Shown: in pieces, positions 1 through 8,476 of the stretch | Position numbering within the stretch: the stretch's first letter is position 1 | How the letters are laid out: the number at the start of each line of letters is the position of its first letter | NCBI GenBank assembly: GCA_965220315.1 | Contig: CBDCPP010000001.1 | Location: forward strand, 806,001 to 870,000 | DNA: 64,000 nucleotides | Source: JAPOXK01 sp965220315 | GTDB lineage: Bacteria; Chloroflexota; Dehalococcoidia; Bin125 | Direction of reading: 5' to 3' | Position numbers and translations under genes: made by a program | The notes under the pieces: generated by a model | Database searches by the model: none | Told to the model about the DNA's origin: nothing | The model's input: only the letters and a program-made list of their open reading frames with translations

Positions 1-2
1 TG

Positions 3-1814
3 GGCGCGATCCTCTCTGCTGCGGCTGGCTACCTCGGCATGAGCATTGCCGTGCGAGCCAACGTCCGCACGGCTCATCAAGCGCGCACTGGTCTCAACGT
101 TGCCCTGCGCGCAGCCTTCAACTCCGGAACAGTTATGGGCATGACTGTTGTCGGGCTCGGAATTCTCGGCGTATCGATCCTGTACATCATTTGGCAAGAA
201 CCGCGACCTCTCGCCGGCTTCGCCTTCGGCGCCTCTTCCATCGCTCTTTTCGCTCGTGTCGGTGGTGGCATCTTCACTAAGGCGGCAGATGTCGGTGCAG
301 ATCTTGTAGGTAAGGTCGAAGCCGGCATTCCTGAGGACGATCCCCGTAATCCCGCCACCATCGCTGACAATGTTGGTGACAATGTGGGCGATGTCGCGGG
401 GATGGGCGCGGACCTGTTTGAGTCTTACGTGGGGTCAATTGTCGCGACGATCTCGCTGGCGGTCGTCGCCGTCCCGACTGCTGTCGCTGCGGGCATGATT
501 GGCTCCAATGCAGTATTCGGCGAGGACGCGATCGCCAACTTCAACTCCGAGGCGTATGTTCTCCCGCTTTTGATCGCGGTGATCGGCATCTTTGGCGCCG
601 TACTCGGGAGCTTCCTCGTGCGCACCGGTGAGCGCGCCGACCAAGGCCGCTTGCTGTGGGCGCTCCGCGCCGGTGTCTTTAGTGGCAGTGCGTTGGTACT
701 ACTAGGCTCGGGAATTGCCGTCGCGGTTATGGGCCTGGACCTCAACATCTTCTTGGCGATTCTGGTTGGGCTGCTGGCGGGGCAGATTATTGCGACGGTG
801 ACCGAGGGATTCACCTCATCTGAGGGATTCGCCTTGGGTCCCTTCCGCTACCGCCCCACGATTGGCCTTTCGAATCAAGCGGAGTCTGGCGCGGGGCCCG
901 TGATTATCGGCGGCCTCAGCTTGGGCATGCTGTCTACCGCTGTGCCACTGGTGACCATTGTCGTGGCTCTCTGGCTTACCCACGAACTGGCGGGGCTCTA
1001 CGGTATTGCCTTGGCGGCGGTCGGTATGCTGGCACCACTCGGTATCACACTGGCGACCGACGCATACGGCCCAGTGGCTGACAACGCCGGCGGTATTGCC
1101 GAACAAGCCGGCTTGCCTGCAGAGGTTCGTGAGCGCACCGATGCTCTCGACCAACTCGGTAATACGACCGCCGCCACCGGCAAGGGCTTCGCAATCGGCT
1201 CCGCCACGCTTACAGCTCTGGCGCTGCTCGCGACCTATTCCATTACCACCGGTGTCCAGGAGTTCAACCTCCTTAACTTCGAGGTAATGATCGGCATCCT
1301 GATTGGCGCATTGATGCCCTTCCTCTTCAGCGCCCTCAGTATGGGAGCGGTGGGCCGCGCAGCCATGGCCATGGTCGAGGAGGTGCGGCGCCAATTCCGC
1401 GAGCACCCCGGCATCATGGACGGCTCGGAACAGCCTGAATACGCACGCGCTGTCGCCATCTCGACTAATGGCGCGCTACGCGAGATGGTCATTCCCGGTG
1501 TCATTGCGATCGCCGTGCCGATCTTCGTCGGAGCGGTTATCGGGGTAGAATCCCTCGGCGGCCTCCTGATTGGCTCCATTGCGGCTGGCTCCATGCTGGC
1601 CATCATGATGGCGAACGCCGGAGGCGCTTGGGACAATGCCAAGAAGTACATTGAAGAAGGGAACCTCGGGGGCAAGGGTTCCGAGGCGCATAAAGCCGCC
1701 GTCGTCGGTGACATAGTGGGTGACCCTTTCAAGGACACCTCCGGTCCGTCGTTGAACATCCTTCTAAAGCTGATGGCAATCGTTGCAGTCGTCTTCGGTC
1801 CTCTTTTCCTCTAA
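3..1814 (+). CDS. hppA: Membrane-bound ion-translocating pyrophosphatase (5' end outside window)
   Basis: Hydrolyses cytoplasmic pyrophosphate and uses the energy to pump H+ (or Na+) across the membrane. The frame is open from base 3, well before the first ATG at 39, so the N terminus lies outside the window; 603 residues are visible. Many hydrophobic segments are present. The substrate site is seen as DNVGDNVGDVAGMGADLFES (about residues 120-140 of the visible part), and the C-terminal acidic motif as VVGDIVGDPFKDTSGPS. The sequence GNTTAATGKGFAIGSA has Ala and Gly at the two positions that are Lys and Thr in K+-independent members, which points to the K+-stimulated subfamily. Which ion is pumped cannot be read from this. 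The gene appears to stand alone, followed by about 370 bases without a clear gene. Confidence 0.95.
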   Translation, partial: GAILSAAAGYLGMSIAVRANVRTAHQARTGLNVALRAAFNSGTVMGMTVVGLGILGVSILYIIWQEPRPLAGFAFGASSIALFARVGGGIFTKAADVGADLVGKVEAGIPEDDPRNPATIADNVGDNVGDVAGMGADLFESYVGSIVATISLAVVAVPTAVAAGMIGSNAVFGEDAIANFNSEAYVLPLLIAVIGIFGAVLGSFLVRTGERADQGRLLWALRAGVFSGSALVLLGSGIAVAVMGLDLNIFLAILVGLLAGQIIATVTEGFTSSEGFALGPFRYRPTIGLSNQAESGAGPVIIGGLSLGMLSTAVPLVTIVVALWLTHELAGLYGIALAAVGMLAPLGITLATDAYGPVADNAGGIAEQAGLPAEVRERTDALDQLGNTTAATGKGFAIGSATLTALALLATYSITTGVQEFNLLNFEVMIGILIGALMPFLFSALSMGAVGRAAMAMVEEVRRQFREHPGIMDGSEQPEYARAVAISTNGALREMVIPGVIAIAVPIFVGAVIGVESLGGLLIGSIAAGSMLAIMMANAGGAWDNAKKYIEEGNLGGKGSEAHKAAVVGDIVGDPFKDTSGPSLNILLKLMAIVAVVFGPLFL

Positions 1815-2181
1815 GATGCTCGTCCCCACACTGGGATGAAGAGGCGTTTGGCAGGCGGCGTCCGCTTCAAAACGATGGCAGGCGATATTCTGCCTTGGCC
1901 AGCACAATTGCTCTCCGGGGCGTGCTTCGTGAAGTGCCTCAGCTGCCCCGATCAGGTGCGGTAGGCGACGCATCAGAAGCCGCTCCGCCCGCGCCGCGCT
2001 TACGCTAAGTCGCGTGCCGGCGATCGACGATGGTCTCGGCATGCTCACGTTCCACGCGAGGATATGGATGTACTGGGCTGGGCGCGGCAAGCCGCTTGTG
2101 GTCCCAATTCCTAACAGGCGGATCCATTGAGACGCGCGTGCTCGCAGCAGATGGCGTGGCGTTCAGTCATGATGACGAACT
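1815..2181. other. Intergenic region without a recognisable gene
   Basis: About 367 bases between the pyrophosphatase stop and the small minus-strand gene. Open frames exist on both strands here (for example minus 2090 to 1764), but they have no good ribosome binding site, overlap hppA, and resemble no family I know. I see no hairpin followed by a T run that would make a clear terminator. Confidence 0.4.
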
Positions 2182-2322
2182 TCAGGATTCGTCGAACAGT
2201 GTCCAATCCGCCCGCTGTTGCGCGAGCTGGGCGCGCAGTAGCGCGCCTGCTTGCCCCGTAGTCAGTGTCACGACCACAGCGCCGAATGCCATCCCGAGCA
2301 CGAATCCGATCATGAACCGCAT
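2182..2322 (-). CDS. Small single-span membrane protein, 46 aa
   Basis: A 46-codon reading frame (ATG at 2322, TGA at 2182). The product starts MRFMIGFVLGMAFGAVVV, a single hydrophobic segment rich in Gly and Ala, followed by a short polar tail containing RAQLAQQRADW and ending in an acidic FDES. GGAGAG lies three bases before the ATG, a good ribosome binding site. The design (short helix with small-residue face, then a charged amphipathic tail) recalls the short YtxH-like or secretion-accessory proteins common in Gram-positive-like and Chloroflexota genomes, but there is no diagnostic motif. It is divergent from glycyl-tRNA synthetase, whose promoter lies between the two genes. Function unknown. 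Confidence 0.6.
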   Translation of the reverse strand: MRFMIGFVLGMAFGAVVVTLTTGQAGALLRAQLAQQRADWTLFDES

Positions 2323-2406
2323 GTGCTCTCCGTTCGCTTCGCGCGTCGCAACCTACTCAGGGCCGCCATCCTGGTCAACGGCTCGGCTACGCTGCTTCCC
2401 GAATAA

Positions 2407-2436
2407 TTGCCCCGGTGATCCGGCCGCTGATAGCGT
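2407..2436 (+). promoter_or_regulatory. Candidate promoter of the glycyl-tRNA synthetase operon
   Basis: TTGCCC (2407-2412) and TAGCGT (2431-2436) are separated by 18 bases. The same pair with the same spacing recurs before biotin ligase (40803-40832). A start near 2443 would leave a leader of about 24 bases containing GGAGG. No T-box-like leader fits in this space. Confidence 0.4.
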
Positions 2437-2466
2437 GGTGCGAACACTGAGCGGAGGCTATTGCGA

Positions 2467-3792
2467 GTGACCATCGATACGCCTGCTCCCGTCAAGATGG
2501 AGGCGATCGTCTCTCTAGCGAAGCGCCGCGGCTTCATCTTTCCTAGCAGCGAGATCTACGGGGGCTTTGGATCCACCTGGGACTACGGCCCCGTCGGGGT
2601 TGAACTCAAACGCAACGTGAAGGATGCCTGGTGGCGCAGTATGGTCCGCCAGCGTGACGACATCGTCGGCTTGGATGCGGCCATTCTCATGTCACCAAGC
2701 GTCTGGGAGACCAGTGGGCACGTCGCGAGTTTCAGTGATCCGTTAGTGGACTGCAGGAGCTGCAAGCAGCGTTTTCGCGAAGACGAGCTGCAGCGAGACG
2801 CTTGTCCGGCCTGTGGCTCGACCGAAGGGTTGACCAGCGCTCGGCAGTTCAACCTGATGTTTCAGACACATGTTGGCCCTGTGGAGGACGAGGGCGCACT
2901 GGCCTACCTGCGTCCTGAGACGGCCCAGGGAATCTTCGTCAACTTTGACAACGTGCTGACAACGACTCGCCGGCGGCTCCCGTTCGGCATCGCTCAGCAA
3001 GGTAAAGCTTTCCGCAATGAGATCACGCCCGGGAACTTCATCTTCCGTACGCGTGAGTTCGAGCAGATGGAGATCGAATTCTTCGTCCATCCCGATACGG
3101 CTGCCGAGTGGTACGCGCGCTGGATCGAGATTCGCGAGCAGTGGTACATGGAGCTCGGTCTGCGCGCCGAGAATCTCCGTCGGCGCGTCCATCCCCAGGA
3201 AGAGCTCTCCCACTACTCCGCTGGCACCACTGACTTGGAATACCGCTTCCCGCAAGGGTGGGCCGAGCTCGAAGGGATCGCCAACCGTACCGACTTTGAT
3301 CTCAAAGTCCATGCCGAAGCCAGTGGTCAACGACTCTCCTACTTCGACCAAGAGAACGGTCGGCATGTCGTCCCCTACGTGATCGAGCCATCCGCTGGCG
3401 CCGACCGAGCCTTGCTCGCTTTCCTAGTCGACGCTTACACGGTCGAACCAGACGAAAAGGGCAATGATCGCGTCGTCCTCAAGCTTCACCCGCGACTGGC
3501 ACCTTACAAAATTGCGGTGCTGCCACTCAGTCGCAAACAGCCATTGGTCGAGATGGCGCGCGATGTCTGGGGTCGCGTGCGCTCCCATTGGGCTACGCAA
3601 TATGACGACAGCCAGAGCATCGGTCGCCGGTACCGGCGTCAGGACGAGATCGGCACCCCTTGTTGCGTCACGGTCGACTTTGACTCCCTTGATGACCGCG
3701 CGGTCACGATCCGTGATCGCGATGATCAGAAACAGGAACGCGTACGGGTGGAAGAGCTGGTTGATGCGCTACGCGCGCGCCTGGAGTGTTAG
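2467..3792 (+). CDS. glyQS: Glycyl-tRNA synthetase, homodimeric class II type
   Basis: Charges tRNA-Gly with glycine using ATP in the cytoplasm. The 441-residue product begins with the typical segment for this alpha2 form (RRGFIFPSSEIYGGFGSTWD), has a zinc-knuckle insertion (CRSCKQRF ... CPACGS), motif 2 around FRNEITPGNFIFRTREFEQM, motif 3 around EPSAGADRALLAFL, and a C-terminal anticodon-binding domain (KIAVLPLSRKQPLVEMA). Length is normal for the family. GGAGG at 2453-2457 fits a GTG start at 2467 (9 bases) better than the TTG at 2461 (3 bases); ATG at 2497 is a third option. The downstream phosphoesterase starts within a few bases of the stop, so both are probably co-transcribed. Confidence 0.95.
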   Translation: MTIDTPAPVKMEAIVSLAKRRGFIFPSSEIYGGFGSTWDYGPVGVELKRNVKDAWWRSMVRQRDDIVGLDAAILMSPSVWETSGHVASFSDPLVDCRSCKQRFREDELQRDACPACGSTEGLTSARQFNLMFQTHVGPVEDEGALAYLRPETAQGIFVNFDNVLTTTRRRLPFGIAQQGKAFRNEITPGNFIFRTREFEQMEIEFFVHPDTAAEWYARWIEIREQWYMELGLRAENLRRRVHPQEELSHYSAGTTDLEYRFPQGWAELEGIANRTDFDLKVHAEASGQRLSYFDQENGRHVVPYVIEPSAGADRALLAFLVDAYTVEPDEKGNDRVVLKLHPRLAPYKIAVLPLSRKQPLVEMARDVWGRVRSHWATQYDDSQSIGRRYRRQDEIGTPCCVTVDFDSLDDRAVTIRDRDDQKQERVRVEELVDALRARLEC

Positions 3793-3800
3793 CTTCCCTC

Positions 3801-4592
3801 ATGCCGAAACGGCCGCTCCGCTTCGTTCATACCTCCGACTTACACCTCGACGCCTATGTCGGCGCCAATGATCCCAACTGGGTCGATCGGCGCGCGCAAA
3901 TCCGTGCTGGTTTCGAAGCTGTCCTCTCCCTGACGCAAGGCGTGAAGGCAGATGCCTTGCTCATCGCTGGAGATATCTTCGATTCCAACCGCGCCCAGAC
4001 CGAAACGGTGGAGTGGTTTCTTGACCGCTGCGCCTCCATTGCACCAACGGCGGTGATTGCGATCAACGGCAACCACGATGCTTTAGGGAACGATTCCGTC
4101 TATGCACGCCACGATCTGGCGAGTGTCGAAAACCTCATATTCCTCTTGGAAGAGGAAGGTGAGTCGTTCACGTTTCCGGAGCTGAAGTTGGTTTGCTGGG
4201 GCCGAGGCTTCCACGAGTCAGACTTGGACTTTCGCCCCCTTGACGGCCTGCCAGCCCGTGAGGATTCGGCCTCGTGGCATGTTGCGCTTGCACATGGCCA
4301 TCTAGTTCGTGGCCCGGACGACGCTCACCGCTCCATGCTGATCGAGCCGAGCCAGATCGACAAGAGTGGCTGGGACTACATCGCGCTCGGACATTGGGAG
4401 CACCACGCCGAAGCTGCGAATGCGCCAGTGGTCGCCGTGTATTCGGGTGCACCGGTACCGCTCGCTCGGCGCGAGTTCGAAATGACGGCCGTCGTTGTGG
4501 ACTGCGACCCAGCAAGCGGCATCCGCTGGGCGCGGACACCGTTGGAGAGGGACCGAGAGCCTCTAGGAGAGGCCGGCCGGAGGTTAACGTAG
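3801..4592 (+). CDS. Metallophosphoesterase, SbcD/Mre11-like
   Basis: Calcineurin-like phosphoesterase of 263 residues. All signature metal-binding motifs are visible: FVHTSDLHLD near the N terminus, IAGDIFDSN, INGNHDALG, and further His residues in LAHGHLV and ALGHWEHH. This order matches the nuclease domain of SbcD/Mre11-type exonucleases, but the protein is shorter than full SbcD and no SbcC ATPase gene is nearby, so the substrate is open (DNA ends or a phosphodiester). ATG at 3801 is chosen because the protein then starts MPKRPLRFVHTSD; a GTG at 3786, overlapping the previous stop, is also in frame. Probably co-transcribed with the glycyl-tRNA synthetase gene. Confidence 0.85.
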   Translation: MPKRPLRFVHTSDLHLDAYVGANDPNWVDRRAQIRAGFEAVLSLTQGVKADALLIAGDIFDSNRAQTETVEWFLDRCASIAPTAVIAINGNHDALGNDSVYARHDLASVENLIFLLEEEGESFTFPELKLVCWGRGFHESDLDFRPLDGLPAREDSASWHVALAHGHLVRGPDDAHRSMLIEPSQIDKSGWDYIALGHWEHHAEAANAPVVAVYSGAPVPLARREFEMTAVVVDCDPASGIRWARTPLERDREPLGEAGRRLT

Positions 4593-4604
4593 AAGAGTGG
4601 GTTG

Positions 4605-4889
4605 CTAAGGGGCGATCTCTGCGACCTTGACGCGGGCGCCGTCCTTGTCCTCAAACCACTCAGCATTGATCGCCGTGTAAGCGGTCCACTCTTCGGGCAC
4701 ATCATCCTCAGCGAAGATCGCCGTTACGGGACAGGCTGGCTCACAAGCGCCGCAGTCAATGCATTCATCCGGATGGATGTAGAGGATCCGGTCGCCATCG
4801 CCATCGTCGTGGATGCAGTCAACGGGGCATACCTCTACGCAGGACTGGTCCTTCACATCAATACATGGCTCGGTGATGACGTACGTCAT
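4605..4889 (-). CDS. fdxA: Ferredoxin, 7Fe (3Fe-4S/4Fe-4S) type
   Basis: Small cytoplasmic electron carrier of 94 residues. The first cluster motif has Cys at 9, 17 and 21 (C-x7-C-x3-CP) with a non-Cys at the middle position, the pattern of 3Fe-4S sites; C25 and the later CIDCGACEPACP supply the 4Fe-4S site. The start MTYVITEPCIDVKD is the classic FdxA N terminus. The frame runs further upstream, but ATG 4889 has GGGGAGA in front of it and a good promoter lies 60-85 bases upstream, so I use it. It ends tail to tail with the metallophosphoesterase gene, 12 bases apart. The redox partner is not evident from neighbours. Confidence 0.93.
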   Translation of the reverse strand: MTYVITEPCIDVKDQSCVEVCPVDCIHDDGDGDRILYIHPDECIDCGACEPACPVTAIFAEDDVPEEWTAYTAINAEWFEDKDGARVKVAEIAP

Positions 4890-5227
4890 AGTTTCTCCCC
4901 GCTCCCGAACGTCGCTCTCATTCGGGGTTCGGCCGACTCCGTCCCCTCTTATATACCGGGGCCAGTGTCTAGGCAACTGCCGGTGTGAAGCTTTCTCGAA
5001 TGTTAACCCCGGCTACTCCGTGTGCCCGATCAGTGCTGATCGAGCGCATGGGAACGGTGGTGCTACTTTCTCTCCGCGCCACGAAAAGGACAGCAGGTTG
5101 CACCGCCTTCTCGGGGCAGAGTTGCTTAGCGGGGACAGCAGTGCTCCTCCCTGGACGCGCGCAGCTTGCTTGGATCGTCGGGTAGATGCTCACGACGCCG
5201 GCGCGCTCTCCTTAGCCTCACGCTGGC
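4890..5227. other. Intergenic stretch between ferredoxin and uvrA
   Basis: Holds the ferredoxin promoter (4948-4976). The rest, which follows the uvrA stop on the minus strand, has an unsupported 74-codon minus frame (5193 to 4969) that overlaps the promoter, and no clear terminator hairpin. Confidence 0.4.
4948..4976 (-). promoter_or_regulatory. Ferredoxin promoter
   Basis: On the minus strand TTGCCT (4976-4971) and TATAAG (4953-4948) are separated by 17 bases, a near-ideal housekeeping sigma factor promoter. The predicted start near 4941 gives a leader of about 50 bases. Confidence 0.6.
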
Positions 5228-8200
5228 TTAGGTCGCCCGGATTCGCTGCTTCGGCGTGCGCTTCGGGGTCCTCTGCCGTCCCTTGTTCACTCGCGAATGT
5301 CCGTTCCCGCGCTCGGATAACCGGTCGTCTAGTTTGGTGTCAGCCTCTCCAGCCGTTGCGTTTCCTCCCGGCTCTCTCAGCTTTGCCAGCAAGAACCGTC
5401 CCGTATGGCTGTTTGGATTCGCTGCGATCTCTTCGGGCGTGCCCGTCGCGACCAAGCGCCCACCGTTTTCTCCTCCACCCGGCCCTAGATCAATGACGTA
5501 GTCGGCGTTTTTGATCACGTCCAAGTGATGCTCGATTACCACAACGGTGTTCCCGCCGTCGACTAATTCTTGCAAGACCCGTAAGAGCGCCGCCGTGTCA
5601 TGGAATGACAGTCCGGTCGTAGGCTCGTCCAGCAAGTAGAGCGTCCGGCCCGTGTTGCGCTTCGAGAGTTCCGTGCTGAGCTTCACCCGCTGCGCTTCAC
5701 CTCCCGACAACGTGGTCGCCGGTTGTCCCAGTTTGATGTAGCCGAGCCCTACAGCCCGGATCGTCTCTAGCCGACGACGAACTGCCGGCAGCGCGTCAAA
5801 GAACTCCGCCGCTTCGTCGACCGTCATGTCTAAGACATCGGCGATCGACTTGCCCTTATACCGAATCTCCAGCGCCTCACGGTTATACCGCTTCCCATGG
5901 CAGATCTCGCATGGCACGCTCACGTCCGGAAGGAATTGCATCTCGATCGTGTTGTAGCCGTCCCCTCGACAGGCTTCGCAGCGCCCTCCCTTGACGTTGA
6001 ACGAGAAGCGTCCCGGTTTGTAGCCACGCGCCCGCGATTCTGGGACCGATGCGAACATCCCTCGTACCGGCGTGAACAGGCCTGTGTAGGTCGCTGGATT
6101 CGACCTTGGCGTCCGCCCGATCGGCGACTGATCGATATCGATGATCTTGTCGATGTGCCGCAGACCTTCGACCTTGCGAACTTTGCCGGGTCGCCGCTTG
6201 GAGTTGTGCAGGTATTGCGCCACTTTCCGATACAGGATCTCCTCAATTAACGTGCTCTTACCCGATCCACTCACGCCGGTCACGCAGATGAACGTGCCCA
6301 ATGGGAGCGTCACGTCGATCTCTTGGAGGTTGTGCTCCCCTGCCCCGAGTACTTTTAGCGTTTGGCCATTGCCCTTCCGGCGGGATACGGGCAGCGGGAT
6401 CTGCTCACGTTGTGCCAGGTAGGCGCCCGTCAGCGACTGTGGGTGCGCCATGATCTGCTCGGGGGTGCCTTCGGCTACAATCTCGCCCCCGTGCTCCCCA
6501 GCGCCCGGGCCCATGTCGATGATATGGTCCGCGGCCAGCATCGTTGCCTCGTCGTGTTCGACGATCAGCACCGTGTTGCCGATATCCCGCAGGCGCTGGA
6601 GTGTGCGGATCAGTCGGTCGTCGTCCAGCGGGTGTAGACCGATCGACGGTTCGTCACAGACGTAGAGTACTCCCAGCAACGACGACCCAATCTGTGTCGC
6701 CAGCCGGATACGCTGTGACTCGCCGCCGCTCAGTGTGCCGGCGGCACGGTCCAGTGTTAAGTAATCCAACCCCACGTCGACCAGGAACGTAAGTCGCTCG
6801 CGGATCTCTTTGAGGATCTGCCGCGCGATCAGTTGTTCGCGCGCGTTGAGCGGTGTGCCTGAACTCGCCATCCGCTCTGCCCACACTTGCGACTCACGGA
6901 CGGACATCGCCGTCACGTCCGTGATGTTGATCCCATCAATGAAGACCGCGAGCGTCTCAGGCCGCAGACGTGCTCCTTGGCAGGCCGGGCAAGGCACTGC
7001 TGTCATATAGCGCGCTATCTCGCTCCGTTGCCACTCGGAATCGGTCTCCCCATACCGTCGCATTAGGTTGGGCACGACACCCTCGTAGGCCGTCTTGTAG
7101 CGATGGCTACGGCCCGCCTGACTCCGGTAGCGCACCTCGATCTCTTCATCGGAGCCGTACAGAATCACGTCAAGCGCGTCGACGGACAGTTCGGCGATCG
7201 AGGTTTTCAAGTCGAAGCCGTAAGCCTCGCCTACCGCCTCCAAAAGTCGGCCATACCAAGCTGTGGTCGTTGCTGCTCGTGTCCAGGGCACAATCGCACC
7301 TTCGCTGATCGAGAGGTCGTGGTTCGGGATAACAAGCTCGGGGTCAACCTCCATCTGCTGCCCTAGGCCGGTGCAATCGCGACAAGCGCCGTGCGGACTG
7401 TTGAAGGAAAAGTTACGCGGCGCGATCTCGCCGAGCGAGTAGCCATCATCGGGGCAGGCGAGCGCCTCCGAAAAGAGCCGCTCCTCACCCCCCACTACTG
7501 CGATCTGCATCGAGCCTCCACCCAGCCGCAGTGCCTGCTCGACGCTGTCGGCCAAGCGTCCGGCAAGTGCCGTGCGCGCTTCCTCATTCCCGACCGCCGG
7601 TAGCACGACACGATCGACCACGATATCGATCGTGTGGCGGCGATTCTTCACCAGGGAGATCTCCTCGTCGAGCGACTGCACCTCCCCGTCTACCCGCACT
7701 CGCACAAACCCACTTTGGCGGGCGCTTGTGAAGACCTGGGCGTGCTCTCCCTTACGGTCTTTGACTACGGGTGCGAGTACCAATAGGCGACTGCCGGATG
7801 CTAGATCCAGGATGCTGTCGACCATCTGCTGGACCGTCTGTCGTGCGATCGGCTTGCCGCACTTGGGACAGTGTGGCTGTCCGGCCCGCGCGAACAGCAG
7901 CCGCAAGTAGTCGTAAATCTCTGTGACTGTGCCGACCGTAGAGCGGGGATTGTGACTACGCGACTTCTGGTCGATCGAGATCGCGGGGGATAGCCCCTCA
8001 ATATAGTCGACATCGGGCTTTTCCATCTGTCCTAGGAACTGCCGCGCATACGCTGAGAGCGACTCGACGTAGCGCCGCTGCCCCTCCGCGTAGATCGTGT
8101 CGAATGCCAGCGAGGACTTACCAGATCCCGAGATGCCTGTGATCACCACAATCTGGTTGCGTGGGATCGTGACATCAATGTTCTTGAGATTGTGCTCGCG

Positions 8201-8233
8201 AGCGCCACGAACGACGATCCGGTCCAGCGGCAC
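5228..8233 (-). CDS. uvrA: UvrABC excision nuclease subunit A
   Basis: ATPase that scans DNA for bulky lesions and loads UvrB. The 1001-residue protein has two ABC ATPase halves: Walker A GISGSGKSSLAFDTIYAEG in the N half and GVSGSGKSTLIEEILY in the C half, two LSGGE signatures, and zinc modules (CPKCGKPIARQ, CPACQGARLRPET, CEACRGDGYN ... CEICHGKRYN). GTG 8233 is preferred because AAGGAG lies five bases upstream; the open frame continues to 8248. A basic C-terminal tail of about 50 residues (KGRQRTPKRTPKQRIRAT) extends past the conserved part. It is divergent from polA; uvrB lies 12 kb away. Confidence 0.97.
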   Translation of the reverse strand: MPLDRIVVRGAREHNLKNIDVTIPRNQIVVITGISGSGKSSLAFDTIYAEGQRRYVESLSAYARQFLGQMEKPDVDYIEGLSPAISIDQKSRSHNPRSTVGTVTEIYDYLRLLFARAGQPHCPKCGKPIARQTVQQMVDSILDLASGSRLLVLAPVVKDRKGEHAQVFTSARQSGFVRVRVDGEVQSLDEEISLVKNRRHTIDIVVDRVVLPAVGNEEARTALAGRLADSVEQALRLGGGSMQIAVVGGEERLFSEALACPDDGYSLGEIAPRNFSFNSPHGACRDCTGLGQQMEVDPELVIPNHDLSISEGAIVPWTRAATTTAWYGRLLEAVGEAYGFDLKTSIAELSVDALDVILYGSDEEIEVRYRSQAGRSHRYKTAYEGVVPNLMRRYGETDSEWQRSEIARYMTAVPCPACQGARLRPETLAVFIDGINITDVTAMSVRESQVWAERMASSGTPLNAREQLIARQILKEIRERLTFLVDVGLDYLTLDRAAGTLSGGESQRIRLATQIGSSLLGVLYVCDEPSIGLHPLDDDRLIRTLQRLRDIGNTVLIVEHDEATMLAADHIIDMGPGAGEHGGEIVAEGTPEQIMAHPQSLTGAYLAQREQIPLPVSRRKGNGQTLKVLGAGEHNLQEIDVTLPLGTFICVTGVSGSGKSTLIEEILYRKVAQYLHNSKRRPGKVRKVEGLRHIDKIIDIDQSPIGRTPRSNPATYTGLFTPVRGMFASVPESRARGYKPGRFSFNVKGGRCEACRGDGYNTIEMQFLPDVSVPCEICHGKRYNREALEIRYKGKSIADVLDMTVDEAAEFFDALPAVRRRLETIRAVGLGYIKLGQPATTLSGGEAQRVKLSTELSKRNTGRTLYLLDEPTTGLSFHDTAALLRVLQELVDGGNTVVVIEHHLDVIKNADYVIDLGPGGGENGGRLVATGTPEEIAANPNSHTGRFLLAKLREPGGNATAGEADTKLDDRLSERGNGHSRVNKGRQRTPKRTPKQRIRAT

Positions 8234-8476
8234 AGGCACTCCTTGCACCTAGCGAATGGCGGTCTCAGAACACGAGCCTACCATCGGCCTGCGGTCGTAC
8301 TCTGTCACGCTTAAGCGAGCACAGGCGCGCAACGCGGAGCCTGCCCTCCTGCCCGTATACTTCGCATGTGATCTCTGCTAGGGCCGCAACACCACGTAAC
8401 ACCACGGCGAAGGCCTTCAGCCGCAAGCCACCGGCTTTCCCAGGGCGACAACGCGGCCTCGAAAGAGTCGGCAGCG

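Noticed and set aside
1764..2090. 108-codon minus-strand frame after hppA
   Set aside because: Overlaps hppA by about 50 bases, has no clear ribosome binding site, and the product looks like random translation of GC-rich DNA with scattered Cys, Arg and His.
2030..2470. 146-codon plus-strand frame before glyQS
   Set aside because: Runs through the promoter of glyQS and antisense to the better supported 46-residue gene; composition unlike a protein.
4969..5193. 74-codon minus frame between uvrA and the ferredoxin
   Set aside because: Overlaps the well-supported ferredoxin promoter and has no family features.
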